From contig DATKRG010000361.1 in NCBI GenBank assembly GCA_035532275.1, forward strand, positions 1 through 13,399: a stretch of 13,399 bases of DNA, read 5' to 3'. The notes below the pieces were generated by a model. It searched no databases and was not told the DNA's origin. It worked only from the letters and a program-made list of their open reading frames with translations. Positions 1 to 7,532 of this stretch are shown here, in pieces. Source of the stretch: UBA9676 sp035532275. Lineage in GTDB: Bacteria; Actinomycetota; Actinomycetes; Streptosporangiales; Streptosporangiaceae. Both the position numbers and the translations under genes were made by a program. Position 1 is the stretch's first letter; each line of letters opens with the position of its first letter.

Positions 1-81
1 CTGGACCCGGTGGACTTCCAGCCACTGCCGTCCAGTGTGGTGACACTGTCCGACAACCAGATCGCCAAGATCGGGGCCTGA
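1..81 (+). CDS. pstS: Phosphate ABC transporter substrate-binding protein PstS, C-terminal end (partial)
   Basis: Only the last 26 codons and a TGA stop (79-81) are inside the window; the gene begins upstream. The visible residues (…VDFQPLPSSVVTLSDNQIAK…) resemble the extreme C-terminus of actinobacterial PstS proteins, where a 'Y/F-x-P-L-P…' segment and a short helix end the second lobe. The assignment rests mainly on context: pstC starts 3 bases after the stop and pstA follows, the usual pstS-pstC-pstA order. PstS is the extracytoplasmic lipoprotein that captures inorganic phosphate and delivers it to the PstC/PstA channel. The signal peptide, lipobox and any PHO box would lie upstream and cannot be seen. 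Confidence 0.75.
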   Translation: MDPVDFQPLPSSVVTLSDNQIAKIGA

Positions 82-84
82 TCC

Positions 85-1167
85 ATGGCCGCTCCGGCAC
101 CCGTCGTCCGGCCGGAAGGGGGAGCGGGCAACCGCCCGCTCCCCCGCCGGGTCGGCGCGGCGCTACGCGCCCAAGTCCGTAGTGGCGGGATCATCCGCTT
201 GGTCGGCGGGGCCGGGGCGGTACTTCCTGTTCTCGCGCTCGGGTTCATCCTCGTAATCCTGGCCATCAAGGCGATTCCGGCCATCCAGTACAACGGCTGG
301 GGATTCTTCACCAAGACCACCTGGTCCGAGGGCGGGCTCTACGCCAATCCGGTCACCACCAACGGCGTCACCCATCCGCCCGGGGCGTCCTACGGTGCGC
401 TGGCGTCCATCGTGGGGACCCTGGGCTCGTCGGCGATCGCGCTGGTGATAGCGGTGCCGGTGTCGATCGGGACAGCGCTGGTGATCGTAGAGCGGTTGCC
501 CAGGGGCATCGCCTCCTGGTTCGGCATGTTCCTGGAGCTGCTGGCCGGCTTCCCGAGCGTGATCGTCGGGCTGTGGGGTGCGGTCACTTTCGGGCCGTAC
601 ATCGCCCATCACATCGCGCCGTTCATCTCCGATCACATGCCGGATGTCCCGGTGCTCAACTACTTCAAGGGCGACACGGGAAACGGGCAGGGAATGCTCA
701 TCTCCGGTCTCGTCCTTGCCATCATGATCATCCCGATTATTGCGGCGACCACCCGTGACCTGATCCGCCAGGTGCCGATCCTGCCCCGGGAGGGCGCGGT
801 GGCGCTGGGCATGTCCGAGTTCGAGTGCGCCCGCCGGGTCACCCTGCCATGGGTGGGCGGCGGTATCGTCGGCGCCGTGGTGCTCGGCCTCGGCCGCGCC
901 CTGGGGGAGACCATGGCGGTAGCCATGGTCTGCGGGGCCGCTCTCGGCTCGATCCCCACGAACATCTACGGGACCATGACGACCATCGCCGCCACCGTGG
1001 TCCAGACCATGGACACGGCATTCCTCGATGGCACCGGCCTTGCCTTGCGTTCGGTTGCGGAACTGTGCCTGGTCCTGATGGTCATCACGCTGATCACCAA
1101 CGTGGCCGCCCGGATGCTGGTGCGGCGAGTGTCCGGTACCGCCCTGCCGGTGGGAAGGGGGCTGTAG
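85..1167 (+). CDS. pstC: Phosphate ABC transporter permease PstC
   Basis: One of the two membrane subunits of the high-affinity phosphate importer (360 aa). After a basic, proline-rich cytoplasmic N-terminus of about 40 residues comes a first membrane helix (about 43-66). A periplasmic segment (about 70-105) follows, then a BPD_transp_1 permease core with five more hydrophobic stretches. The ATPase-docking EAA-type loop is visible at 236-242 (EGAVALG), followed by the typical PstC signature RALGETMAV around 272-279. The length fits the family. The ATG lies 3 bases after the pstS stop with only a weak G-rich stretch upstream, so translation is probably coupled to pstS. The stop abuts the GTG of pstA directly. 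Phosphate-starvation control by PhoP is expected for this family, but no PHO box can be seen because the operon start is outside the window. Confidence 0.95.
   Translation: MAAPAPVVRPEGGAGNRPLPRRVGAALRAQVRSGGIIRLVGGAGAVLPVLALGFILVILAIKAIPAIQYNGWGFFTKTTWSEGGLYANPVTTNGVTHPPGASYGALASIVGTLGSSAIALVIAVPVSIGTALVIVERLPRGIASWFGMFLELLAGFPSVIVGLWGAVTFGPYIAHHIAPFISDHMPDVPVLNYFKGDTGNGQGMLISGLVLAIMIIPIIAATTRDLIRQVPILPREGAVALGMSEFECARRVTLPWVGGGIVGAVVLGLGRALGETMAVAMVCGAALGSIPTNIYGTMTTIAATVVQTMDTAFLDGTGLALRSVAELCLVLMVITLITNVAARMLVRRVSGTALPVGRGL
1152..1161 (+). promoter_or_regulatory. Strong Shine-Dalgarno sequence for pstA
   Basis: The purine tract GGGAAGGGGG lies inside the last codons of pstC and ends 6 bases before the GTG at 1168. 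It matches the anti-Shine-Dalgarno core well. It supports GTG 1168 as the pstA start, even though the codon follows the pstC stop with no gap. Confidence 0.7.
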
Positions 1168-2088
1168 GTGAGCCACGACAGCTCGTCCCCAGCAGGACCC
1201 CGCAGTGACCAGCATTTCACCCGCGCAGGCGCCTGGCCGCCGGTCCCTGCCCGCCGGAAGATAGCGAATGCCGCGTTCTGGGGGCTCTGCTTCGCCGGCC
1301 TGCTCGCGGTCGTGGTGCCCACAGTGTGGCTGGCCGTAGGTGTGGTGGCCAAGGCCGTGCCGAATTTCCAGTGGAGCGTGCTCACCACGCGGACCAACGG
1401 ACTTGGTGGCGGGCTGGAGAACGCGATCCTCGGGACGCTCGTCATCACTGCCGGAGTGCTGGTCATCGGCGGGAGCGTGTCCATGCTCACCGGGATGTAT
1501 CTGGCCGAGTACGGCCGCGGCCGCAGCAGGTCCGTGCTGCGCGGCGGGTACGAGGTGCTGGCCGGCATCCCGTCCATCGTCTTGGGCTATGTCGGGCTGG
1601 TCGCGCTCGTCGTCGGCTTGCACTGGCACTTCTCGCTGCTGGCGGGGGTGCTCGTGCTGTCGGTGCTCGCGATCCCTTACATCGCGAAGTCGACCGAGAC
1701 CGCTCTCGCGCAGGTGCCGACCGCCTACCGGGAGGGGGCCGAGGCGCTGGGCATTCCGCCATCCTGGGCGCTGCGCAAGATCGTGCTGAAGTCAGCCGTA
1801 CCAGGGATCGTGACCGGGCTGCTCGTCGCCACGGCCATCACCGTCGGCGAGACGGCGCCGCTGCTGTACACGGCCGGGTGGTCCGACGCGAACCCATCGC
1901 TCGCCCTCACCAACTCCCCCGTCGGCTACCTCACCTACCCCGTCTGGGCGTTCGCACCGATCAACCAGCCGGTCGCCCACGCCAACATCCTCTCCTACGA
2001 CGCGGCGCTGCTGCTTCTGGTCTTTGTCCTCCTGCTCATCATCCTGGGACGGGTGATCGTCGCGGTCTCCCGGCGTCATGCGGAATGA
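1168..2088 (+). CDS. pstA: Phosphate ABC transporter permease PstA
   Basis: Second membrane subunit of the phosphate importer, pairing with PstC to form the translocation pore (306 aa, a normal length). It starts at GTG 1168 behind a good ribosome binding site. A cytoplasmic N-terminus of about 30 residues precedes a first membrane helix (about 33-58). The remaining hydrophobic segments belong to a BPD_transp_1 domain. The coupling loop reads EGAEALG at 189-195, followed by the conserved VGETAPLLYTAG stretch typical of PstA. The gene ends in an ATGA overlap with the next gene, a GntR-type regulator. In most bacteria the ATPase gene pstB follows pstA; here it does not, so the importer's energy subunit must be encoded elsewhere, possibly upstream of pstS. 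Confidence 0.95.
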   Translation: MSHDSSSPAGPRSDQHFTRAGAWPPVPARRKIANAAFWGLCFAGLLAVVVPTVWLAVGVVAKAVPNFQWSVLTTRTNGLGGGLENAILGTLVITAGVLVIGGSVSMLTGMYLAEYGRGRSRSVLRGGYEVLAGIPSIVLGYVGLVALVVGLHWHFSLLAGVLVLSVLAIPYIAKSTETALAQVPTAYREGAEALGIPPSWALRKIVLKSAVPGIVTGLLVATAITVGETAPLLYTAGWSDANPSLALTNSPVGYLTYPVWAFAPINQPVAHANILSYDAALLLLVFVLLLIILGRVIVAVSRRHAE

Positions 2089-3074
2089 ACGGCTACCGGG
2101 GAGACGACGCGCGCCGGGCCGATGCCCGCCGGCCGCGTGTCTCCGCCGGTATTCTCGCCGACCGCATGGCGGCCACCCTGGTCCACCACGAGCCCGGATG
2201 GCGGCTTCCCCGGCTGACCGCCCTGGCCCGTCGCTACAACGTGAGCGCGGCCGAGGTCGACGCCGCCATCGACGAGCTGACCGCGCGGCACCTGCTCAGC
2301 AGGCTCCCCGACGGGCAGGTGTACCGGGCCAGCCCGGCGGAGTACCGGGTACCGCTGGAGGGCCTGTCCGGCCTCACCTCGCACGTCGACCCGATGGGCG
2401 GGCAGCTGGTCTGCAAGAGCCGGCATGTCTCCCGGCGCCGGGCCCCGGAGGACATCGGGCGCTCGCTCGGGCTGGCACCGGGCGAGCCGGTCCTGGCCGT
2501 CCGCTGCCTGTGGACCGTGGGCGGTGAACCTGGCGCCCTGTCCGCCAGCTACCTGCCCGAGCGGCTCGGCCATGCCCTGGCGGAGCTGTCCATGCTGCCG
2601 TTCGCTTCGCGACCGGGCGGGGACGGCCCACTGTACGCCGGGCACGCGGGCACGGGCCCGCCCCCCGACGGGGCGGCGGCAGCCATGACCGATGACGCTG
2701 TTGCCGGCGCGGCTGCCGGCGGACTGCCAGATCGGCAGGTCCCGCTGGGTCCGGGCGGGACCGCGGCACCCGGCCCCTACGGGACGGCTTCCGGCGCGGC
2801 CGAAGCCGGCCGGGCCAGGGCACTGCAGATCGAGCTGGCCCCGCCGCCGCCCTCGGTCGCCAGGAGCCTGCGGCTGGGCGCGGGTGAGCTGGTCGCCACG
2901 GTGACCGTCAGCTTCGAGGATCCCGCCGTGCATTCACCGGTCGCGCTCACCACCGCGATGCTGCGCCCCGACCTGTTCCGGATCGTCATCCAGGCGTCAG
3001 CGGCCCAGCCGGCGGAGGGCACGGATGGTTTCGCGACAACCTGGACACACACGGTGGCGGGCTGGGAACCTTGA
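2085..3074 (+). CDS. GntR-family transcriptional regulator with UTRA-like effector domain
   Basis: A 329-residue protein whose ATG overlaps the pstA stop (ATGA), so it is probably translated by coupling. Residues about 19-80 form a winged helix-turn-helix of the GntR type: the 'GWRLPRLTALARRYNVSAAEVDAAIDEL' region (38-65) parallels the GntR consensus 'LPSERELAxxxGVSRxTVRxALxxL', followed by a wing around DGQVY (76-80). Residues about 125-161 match the start of a UTRA ligand-binding domain (LGLAPGEPVLAVRCLW…, then SASYLPERL). The second half of UTRA seems to resume near residue 245 (IELAPPPPSVARSLRLGAGE…). Between them is a Gly/Ala/Pro-rich insert of about 70 residues (roughly 174-244), not usual for the family. 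The ligand is unknown. Position suggests it controls, or is co-expressed with, the phosphate transporter or the downstream genes; this is inference. Confidence 0.75.
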   Translation: MNGYRGDDARRADARRPRVSAGILADRMAATLVHHEPGWRLPRLTALARRYNVSAAEVDAAIDELTARHLLSRLPDGQVYRASPAEYRVPLEGLSGLTSHVDPMGGQLVCKSRHVSRRRAPEDIGRSLGLAPGEPVLAVRCLWTVGGEPGALSASYLPERLGHALAELSMLPFASRPGGDGPLYAGHAGTGPPPDGAAAAMTDDAVAGAAAGGLPDRQVPLGPGGTAAPGPYGTASGAAEAGRARALQIELAPPPPSVARSLRLGAGELVATVTVSFEDPAVHSPVALTTAMLRPDLFRIVIQASAAQPAEGTDGFATTWTHTVAGWEP

Positions 3075-3080
3075 CCCACC

Positions 3081-4979
3081 ATGCCTGCCGCCGTCTTAGC
3101 TGCCCCGCAGCGCGCCCCGCGGCGAGCGCGCTACCTCATCCCGCAGGGCACACCCCACCGCCGTGAGATCCTCGCCGCCATGACCCTGCTGGCGGTGCTC
3201 GCCAGCTTATTGTTCGCGCAGGTCACACTGGGGCTGGCGGTGGCGTTCCACACCACCAGCAAGATCACCAGGTGGCGGCCGGTATGGCTGTATGTCCCGG
3301 CCACCTGCGGGCTGGCCTGGGTGCTCGCGATCGGCCCGGCCGCCGCCCTGGCCGGCCTGACCGCCGCCCCACGTGCGGCGGCCGGCATGCTTGCCGGGGC
3401 CGCCGCCGACCCGGCCCGGCTGGCCCACGCGGCGGTGCCCGGCCCGGTCCCGGTGTTCCCCGGCCAGTTCCCGGTGGCACTGATCCTGGCCGCCGGGGTG
3501 GCGGCCGTGATGTGGTGGCTGGACTGGCTGCACACCGACGAATGGCTCGTTCCCGCCCCCCGCCCCGGGCTCGCCGGCGTGTGCCGGCGGCAGTTGACAG
3601 CTGCTTTCGTTCAGTCGGGGGGTGTTCTCACCAGGACGGGGGCGTGCCTCGGTGTCGCGCGCGCAACCGGCCGCCCTGCCGCGGTGCCCTGGCGGGAGGC
3701 GGAGCAGGGAGTGCTGGTCGCGGGCTCGGCGTGGGCGGAGGTGTCCGCCTCGTGCTTCCAGCTGGCCCATGCGGCGATCCGGCTCCGCAAGCCGGTGATC
3801 GTGGTGGATCTGGCGGCCAGCCCGGGACTTGCCCACTCGCTGGCCGGCGTGTGCGCGGCCACAGCTGCACCCATGCAGACGTTCGGCGCGGCCGGGCCAG
3901 GGTGTTACGAGCCGTTGCGCTGGGGCGACCCGGCGCGCAACGCGGCCCTGGTCATGGGCATGATCGACTGGCCGCAGGCACCCGGCCAGGCCCGGCTCGG
4001 CTGGCAGTCCTGCCTGGCCGACGTGTTCGCCGTGGCCGGAGCCGCTCCGGGCGACCCAGCACAGGCCGTGCTCGACGACGTGGCCACGCTGCTGCGGCCG
4101 GGGGCGCTCGGCGCCCGGATGGAGCGGGTGCCCAGCTACGATCCGCGCCGGGCGGCGCTGGCCGAGCGGGCGGCGGCGACCGGCGCCCGGCTGGCGGCCG
4201 GCCAGGCCGAGGCGGCATTCGTAGCCGGGCAGCTGGCCAGCCTGCGGGCCTCGCCGCTGGGCCGCTGGCTCTGCCCCGCGCCCGCGTCAGCGCCAGCCCA
4301 GCGGATCAGCCTCACCGAGGTGGTGCGGCAGCGGGGGGTCGCCCTGTTCAGCCTCGACCGGGCGGCGGGCGGCCGGGCCGCCGACATCATCGCGAACCTG
4401 GTGGCCCTGGACGTCGCCGGTGTCTACACCGGGCTGCGCCGGGCCTCGATCGGGGGTGACGGCCTAGCCTGGTTCGGCCGCTGCGAGACGCTCGGCCCGC
4501 CGGCGCTGGCGGGCCTCGCGGGCCTTGGTGCCGGCGCCGGCCTGGTGACCCTGCTGGCCACCACCTCCCCGGCCGCCGCGGGCAGGCTGGCCAGCCAGGC
4601 CGGGGTCCTCGTTCTGCACCGGCTGGACGACCCGGCGCTGGCAGCCCAGCTGGCCGTCCTGACCGGCAGCCACCTGGTGCCCGCCGCTGCTCCCGGCACC
4701 GCTGCCGCCGGGGCCGGAGCGTGGGATGGCGGCCCCGCCGCGGTTGCCGGCGCCGCGCCGCCCGGGCCACCCAGCCCGCCCGCGCCGCCTGGGGCGGCCT
4801 GGGCGCCGGTGGTGAGCGGTGAGGCGCTGTGCGCGCTGGGGGACGGCGAGTTCACACTGGTCCCGCGCGGGGCGGCCGGGCAGGTGGTGCCGCTGGCGGT
4901 GCGCGTCCCGGCCCGCATCCCGGCGGCCGTCCGCGCTCCCATCCCGGCGAGCACCCCTGGCCGCCAGGGGCAGCCCTGA
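3081..4979 (+). CDS. Membrane-anchored TraD/VirD4-like pseudo-ATPase (degenerate Walker motifs)
   Basis: A 632-residue protein. Residues 1-32 are basic. Hydrophobic segments at about 33-56, 68-96 and 130-150 predict an N-terminal membrane anchor. The rest follows the layout of a TraD/VirD4 coupling-protein motor domain: a strand ending in the P-loop position (VLVAGSAWAEVS, 211-222), a second strand (VIVVDLA), a 'PLRWGDPARN' segment like the NPL region of TraD, 'VALFSLD', the Walker B position (GLAWFGRCETLG, 461-472), and then 'LLATTSPAA' and 'LHRLDDPALAAQLAVLTG', which resemble the TraD 'LATQS' and 'RLxDPExA' motifs. The nucleotide-binding residues are missing: no GxxGxGKT lysine, and RCE replaces the DE pair. 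It therefore probably does not hydrolyse ATP. The C-terminal 100 residues are Ala/Pro/Gly-rich. It starts 6 bases after the GntR gene and overlaps the next gene by one base. The family call is by eye; function is unknown. Confidence 0.6.
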   Translation: MPAAVLAAPQRAPRRARYLIPQGTPHRREILAAMTLLAVLASLLFAQVTLGLAVAFHTTSKITRWRPVWLYVPATCGLAWVLAIGPAAALAGLTAAPRAAAGMLAGAAADPARLAHAAVPGPVPVFPGQFPVALILAAGVAAVMWWLDWLHTDEWLVPAPRPGLAGVCRRQLTAAFVQSGGVLTRTGACLGVARATGRPAAVPWREAEQGVLVAGSAWAEVSASCFQLAHAAIRLRKPVIVVDLAASPGLAHSLAGVCAATAAPMQTFGAAGPGCYEPLRWGDPARNAALVMGMIDWPQAPGQARLGWQSCLADVFAVAGAAPGDPAQAVLDDVATLLRPGALGARMERVPSYDPRRAALAERAAATGARLAAGQAEAAFVAGQLASLRASPLGRWLCPAPASAPAQRISLTEVVRQRGVALFSLDRAAGGRAADIIANLVALDVAGVYTGLRRASIGGDGLAWFGRCETLGPPALAGLAGLGAGAGLVTLLATTSPAAAGRLASQAGVLVLHRLDDPALAAQLAVLTGSHLVPAAAPGTAAAGAGAWDGGPAAVAGAAPPGPPSPPAPPGAAWAPVVSGEALCALGDGEFTLVPRGAAGQVVPLAVRVPARIPAAVRAPIPASTPGRQGQP

Positions 4980-7324
4980 TGACGGGCCAGCCGGCGTTCC
5001 AGCCGGGCCGGGTCTACCTGGGCTGGCAGTACGCGCCGCTGGAACCCGATCCCGGGCCCTCGCCCCGGCGCCCGGTCCCGCCCGAACCCGAGCAGCTCAA
5101 TCCGGGCTGGGTGGCGGCCCAGCGCCGGGAGGAACGGCTGCTCGGCCGGCCCTGGCAGCTGTCCGCCGGCGCCTGCCTGGCCGGCCTGGCGCTGGTGCTC
5201 GTGCTCGGTGTCACCGGGCTGCTGAACCCGGCGCTCACCACGCTCGGCGCTCTCGTCCTCGCCGTCCTGGCCGGCCTGGCCATACGCGCCATCTGGCGCG
5301 GTGAACGGGTGCTGCGGGCCACCATCGCGGCCGAGGCCGGCCGGGTCGCCGCCGCCCGCGCGGTCCAGGAGAGCCAGCTGTTCGCCTGGCAGGAGGAGCA
5401 TGCCCGGCGGTTCCGGGACTGGCAGTCACGGCAGCAGACGTTCGCGCGGCAGCCGCTGTGGTTCCCGGTCGCGCTGCCGGACCGGATCGACCGGGTGGAC
5501 GTGGCAGGCGGCACGATGGCCGGCTGGTCCGCGCTGCTCACCATGATCGCGGCGGCCCGGCTGGCCAGCGGCGGTGAGGTCACCGTCCTGGACCTGTCCG
5601 AAGGCGCGGTCGCCCGGGACCTGGCGGAGCTTGCCACCGGCACCGGGGCCAGCCCGCTGGTCTGGGTCCTGCCCGGCGACCTGCCCCGGCTGGATCTGGG
5701 GGTGGGCATGCCTGCCGGGCCGCTGGCCGACGTGCTGGCCGCCACCGCGTCCGCCGACCCGCCCGGCCTGCCCGGCCCGGCCGGGGCGGCTGACCTGGCG
5801 CGCGATCACGCGATCATCGAGCGGGTGCTCGGCGCGCTCGGGGAGGGAGCCGGCATCGCCAACGTCACCGCGGGCCTGCGCGCCCTCGCCCAGGTCGGCG
5901 ACCCGCTTGACGACATCGGGCGTGGCCTGCTCACCGCCGGGCAGCTGGACAGGATCACGGGCCTGTTCGGCCGCGGCGCGAGTGACCGGGTGGTGATCGA
6001 GCGGGCGCTGGCGCTGGAGGCACGGCTGCGGGCACTGGACGAGCTCGGCAGCGACGCGGCTCCCCTGCCCCGCAGCCCGCTGCGCGTCATCGCCCTGGAC
6101 CGCAGCGGAGCCACGTTCGGCAGCACGACGCTGGCGACCTATCTGACCGTGTCCCTCACCCACCTGCTGCGTCAGGCCCCGCCGGGGCAGCCCTGGCGGC
6201 ACACCCTCTGCCTGGCCGGCGCCGAACGGCTCCGGGGTGACCTGCTCGACCGGCTGTGCGACGCGTGCGAAACCACCAGGACCGGGCTCGTGCTCGCCTA
6301 CCGGTCGATTCCGGCCCAGGTCAAGGAGAGGCTGGGCCGGGGAAACGCGGCGCTCGCGTTCATGCGGCTCGGCAACGCCGAGGACGCCAAGGTCGCCAGC
6401 GAGCAGATCGGGACGCAGCACCGTTTTGTGCTCAGCCAGCTCACCGACACCGTCGGCGCCTCGCTCACCGACACCTCCGGCTGGTCCTACACCAGCACGG
6501 TCGGGACGGCCGGCTCGCTGTCGGTGTCGCAGTCCACCAGCCAGAGCACGGGCCGCAGCCACGGCCGGGGCCACACCAGGGCCGATCTGGCGCCGTTCGG
6601 GGCGCGGACCGGGTCGGGCAGCCAGGAGGTGAGCCGGTCAACCGGCACCAGTGACTCGGAGTCGATCACCGAGGGGATCAACGCGAGCACCTCCTGGGGG
6701 CTGAGCACCTCCACCGCGATCGGCGCGAACGAGTCGCTGGCCCGGACGGCGCAGCGCTCCCGTGAGCTCCTGGTGGAGCCGCATCAGCTGCAGCAGCTGC
6801 CGCCGAGCGCGCTGATCGTCAGCTACGCCTCCCCGGCCGGGCGTGACGTCGTGCTCGCCGACGCGAACCCGGCCATCCTCGGGCTGCCCACCGTGAGCAC
6901 GGCGAGCCGTGCCGAGGCAGCGCAGGCCAATGCGCAGGCGCAGGCACGGGCGAGCGCGCAGGCGGACGCGCGGGCGCAGACCTGGGCGTGGCGCGCCCGG
7001 GAGGAGGAAACGCCAGCGGGGCCGGGACCGGCGGGACCGGCAGCGGGCTGGGTGTGGTGGGACCAGGCGGCGGCGAGGGAGGGCGCGGGCCGGTGGCAGC
7101 CGCCGGCCGATGCCGCGGGGCGTGGTCACCCCCGGCCGCCGCCCGGTGACGGCCAGGCCGGCGAGGCCGGGCCAGCGGACGAGGAGCAGGCCGCCGGGGC
7201 CGGGCAGCCCGCACGGCCTGGCCCGCCGGCCCCGGTCAGCTGGCGGTCCAAGCAGGGCCGGCCGCCGCCCAATCTCGGCCCGCCGCCGGAGCCGCTGGAC
7301 TGGCGCAAGCGCCGCCGCCCCTGA
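4979..7324 (+). CDS. Second membrane-anchored TraD/HerA-like pseudo-ATPase with serine-rich region
   Basis: A 781-residue protein whose ATG shares a base with the previous stop (TGATG), implying translational coupling. A short soluble N-terminus (1-60) precedes two membrane helices (about 62-82 and 86-106) and a charged, coiled-coil-like stretch (107-150). A motor-like domain follows. The P-loop position reads GGTMAGWS (177-184), then 'ALLT' and a strand 'VTVLDLSE'. 'VIALDRSG' comes next, and the Walker B position reads LCLAGAERL (410-418). 'AFMRLGNAEDAK' resembles the TraD/TraG 'RLxDxExA' motif. The catalytic lysine and acidic pair are absent, so ATP hydrolysis is unlikely. Residues about 487-597 are strikingly rich in Ser/Thr/Gly. 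A Gln/Ala-rich helix (about 640-675), a long Pro/Gly-rich tail and a basic end (DWRKRRRP) complete it. It appears to be a divergent paralogue of the preceding protein. Function is not established. Confidence 0.6.
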   Translation: MTGQPAFQPGRVYLGWQYAPLEPDPGPSPRRPVPPEPEQLNPGWVAAQRREERLLGRPWQLSAGACLAGLALVLVLGVTGLLNPALTTLGALVLAVLAGLAIRAIWRGERVLRATIAAEAGRVAAARAVQESQLFAWQEEHARRFRDWQSRQQTFARQPLWFPVALPDRIDRVDVAGGTMAGWSALLTMIAAARLASGGEVTVLDLSEGAVARDLAELATGTGASPLVWVLPGDLPRLDLGVGMPAGPLADVLAATASADPPGLPGPAGAADLARDHAIIERVLGALGEGAGIANVTAGLRALAQVGDPLDDIGRGLLTAGQLDRITGLFGRGASDRVVIERALALEARLRALDELGSDAAPLPRSPLRVIALDRSGATFGSTTLATYLTVSLTHLLRQAPPGQPWRHTLCLAGAERLRGDLLDRLCDACETTRTGLVLAYRSIPAQVKERLGRGNAALAFMRLGNAEDAKVASEQIGTQHRFVLSQLTDTVGASLTDTSGWSYTSTVGTAGSLSVSQSTSQSTGRSHGRGHTRADLAPFGARTGSGSQEVSRSTGTSDSESITEGINASTSWGLSTSTAIGANESLARTAQRSRELLVEPHQLQQLPPSALIVSYASPAGRDVVLADANPAILGLPTVSTASRAEAAQANAQAQARASAQADARAQTWAWRAREEETPAGPGPAGPAAGWVWWDQAAAREGAGRWQPPADAAGRGHPRPPPGDGQAGEAGPADEEQAAGAGQPARPGPPAPVSWRSKQGRPPPNLGPPPEPLDWRKRRRP

Positions 7325-7359
7325 CCCGCTCCTGACCCGTCCCCGGGGGCCGGATGCGG

Positions 7360-7365
7360 CAGGAT
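7360..7365 (+). promoter_or_regulatory. Possible -10 box of a leaderless transcript (DUF1697 remnant)
   Basis: CAGGAT lies 6 bases before the ATG at 7372, the spacing expected if transcription starts on the ATG. It only partly matches TAnnnT and no -35 element is evident. The arrangement repeats at the other leaderless-type starts in this window, which is the main support. Confidence 0.3.
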
Positions 7366-7371
7366 GCTGGT

Positions 7372-7488
7372 ATGCCCACACACATCGCCCTGTTGCGCGG
7401 CATCAGCGTCGGCGGCAACAACAAGGCCGCGATGGCGGACCTGCGTGAGGTGGTGGCCTCGCTGCTGCTCGCCCTGTGTGACGCCTGA
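7372..7488 (+). pseudogene. N-terminal remnant of a DUF1697 family protein
   Basis: A short reading frame of 38 codons. Residues 1-31 (MPTHIALLRGISVGGNNKAA, then MADLREVVASL) match the highly conserved start of DUF1697 proteins, whose N-terminus typically reads 'xxxYIALLRGINVGGxNKxxMxxLRxxxxxLG'. Full-length members are about 170-180 residues. Here the frame runs into LLALCDA and a TGA almost at once. The last residues may derive from the C-terminus of the same family, which would mean an internal deletion of most of the gene; the alternative is simple truncation. The function of DUF1697 is unknown and this copy is almost certainly inactive. It sits between the second TraD-like gene and the HerA-like gene. 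Confidence 0.75.
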
Positions 7489-7491
7489 CCG

Positions 7492-7518
7492 CGCCGGGCC
7501 CGCGGGGCTCGCCCGGCG
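7492..7518 (+). terminator. Possible hairpin terminator after the DUF1697 remnant
   Basis: A perfect 8-bp GC stem, CGCCGGGC (7492-7499) with GCCCGGCG (7511-7518), encloses an 11-base loop 3 bases after the remnant's stop codon. It is followed by GTGACTGTTTGC, a short T-containing stretch rather than a real U-tract. It could be a weak intrinsic terminator or chance in GC-rich DNA. Confidence 0.35.
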
Positions 7519-7532
7519 GTGACTGTTTGCAG

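Noticed and set aside
163..1629. Long minus-strand open frame opposite pstC and pstA
   Set aside because: It is antisense to two clear transporter genes. Its translation is rich in His, Arg, Gly and Asp with no domain, as expected from a mirrored frame in GC-rich DNA.
1326..2084. Upstream extension of the GntR-type gene through pstA
   Set aside because: The frame is open, but the extension overlaps almost all of pstA and reads as Arg/Ala-rich nonsense. The ATG at 2085 in an ATGA overlap directly precedes the winged-helix domain.
4829..4978. Upstream extension of the second TraD-like gene
   Set aside because: It would overlap the first TraD-like gene by 150 bases. The ATG at 4979 overlaps the stop by one base, a common coupled arrangement.
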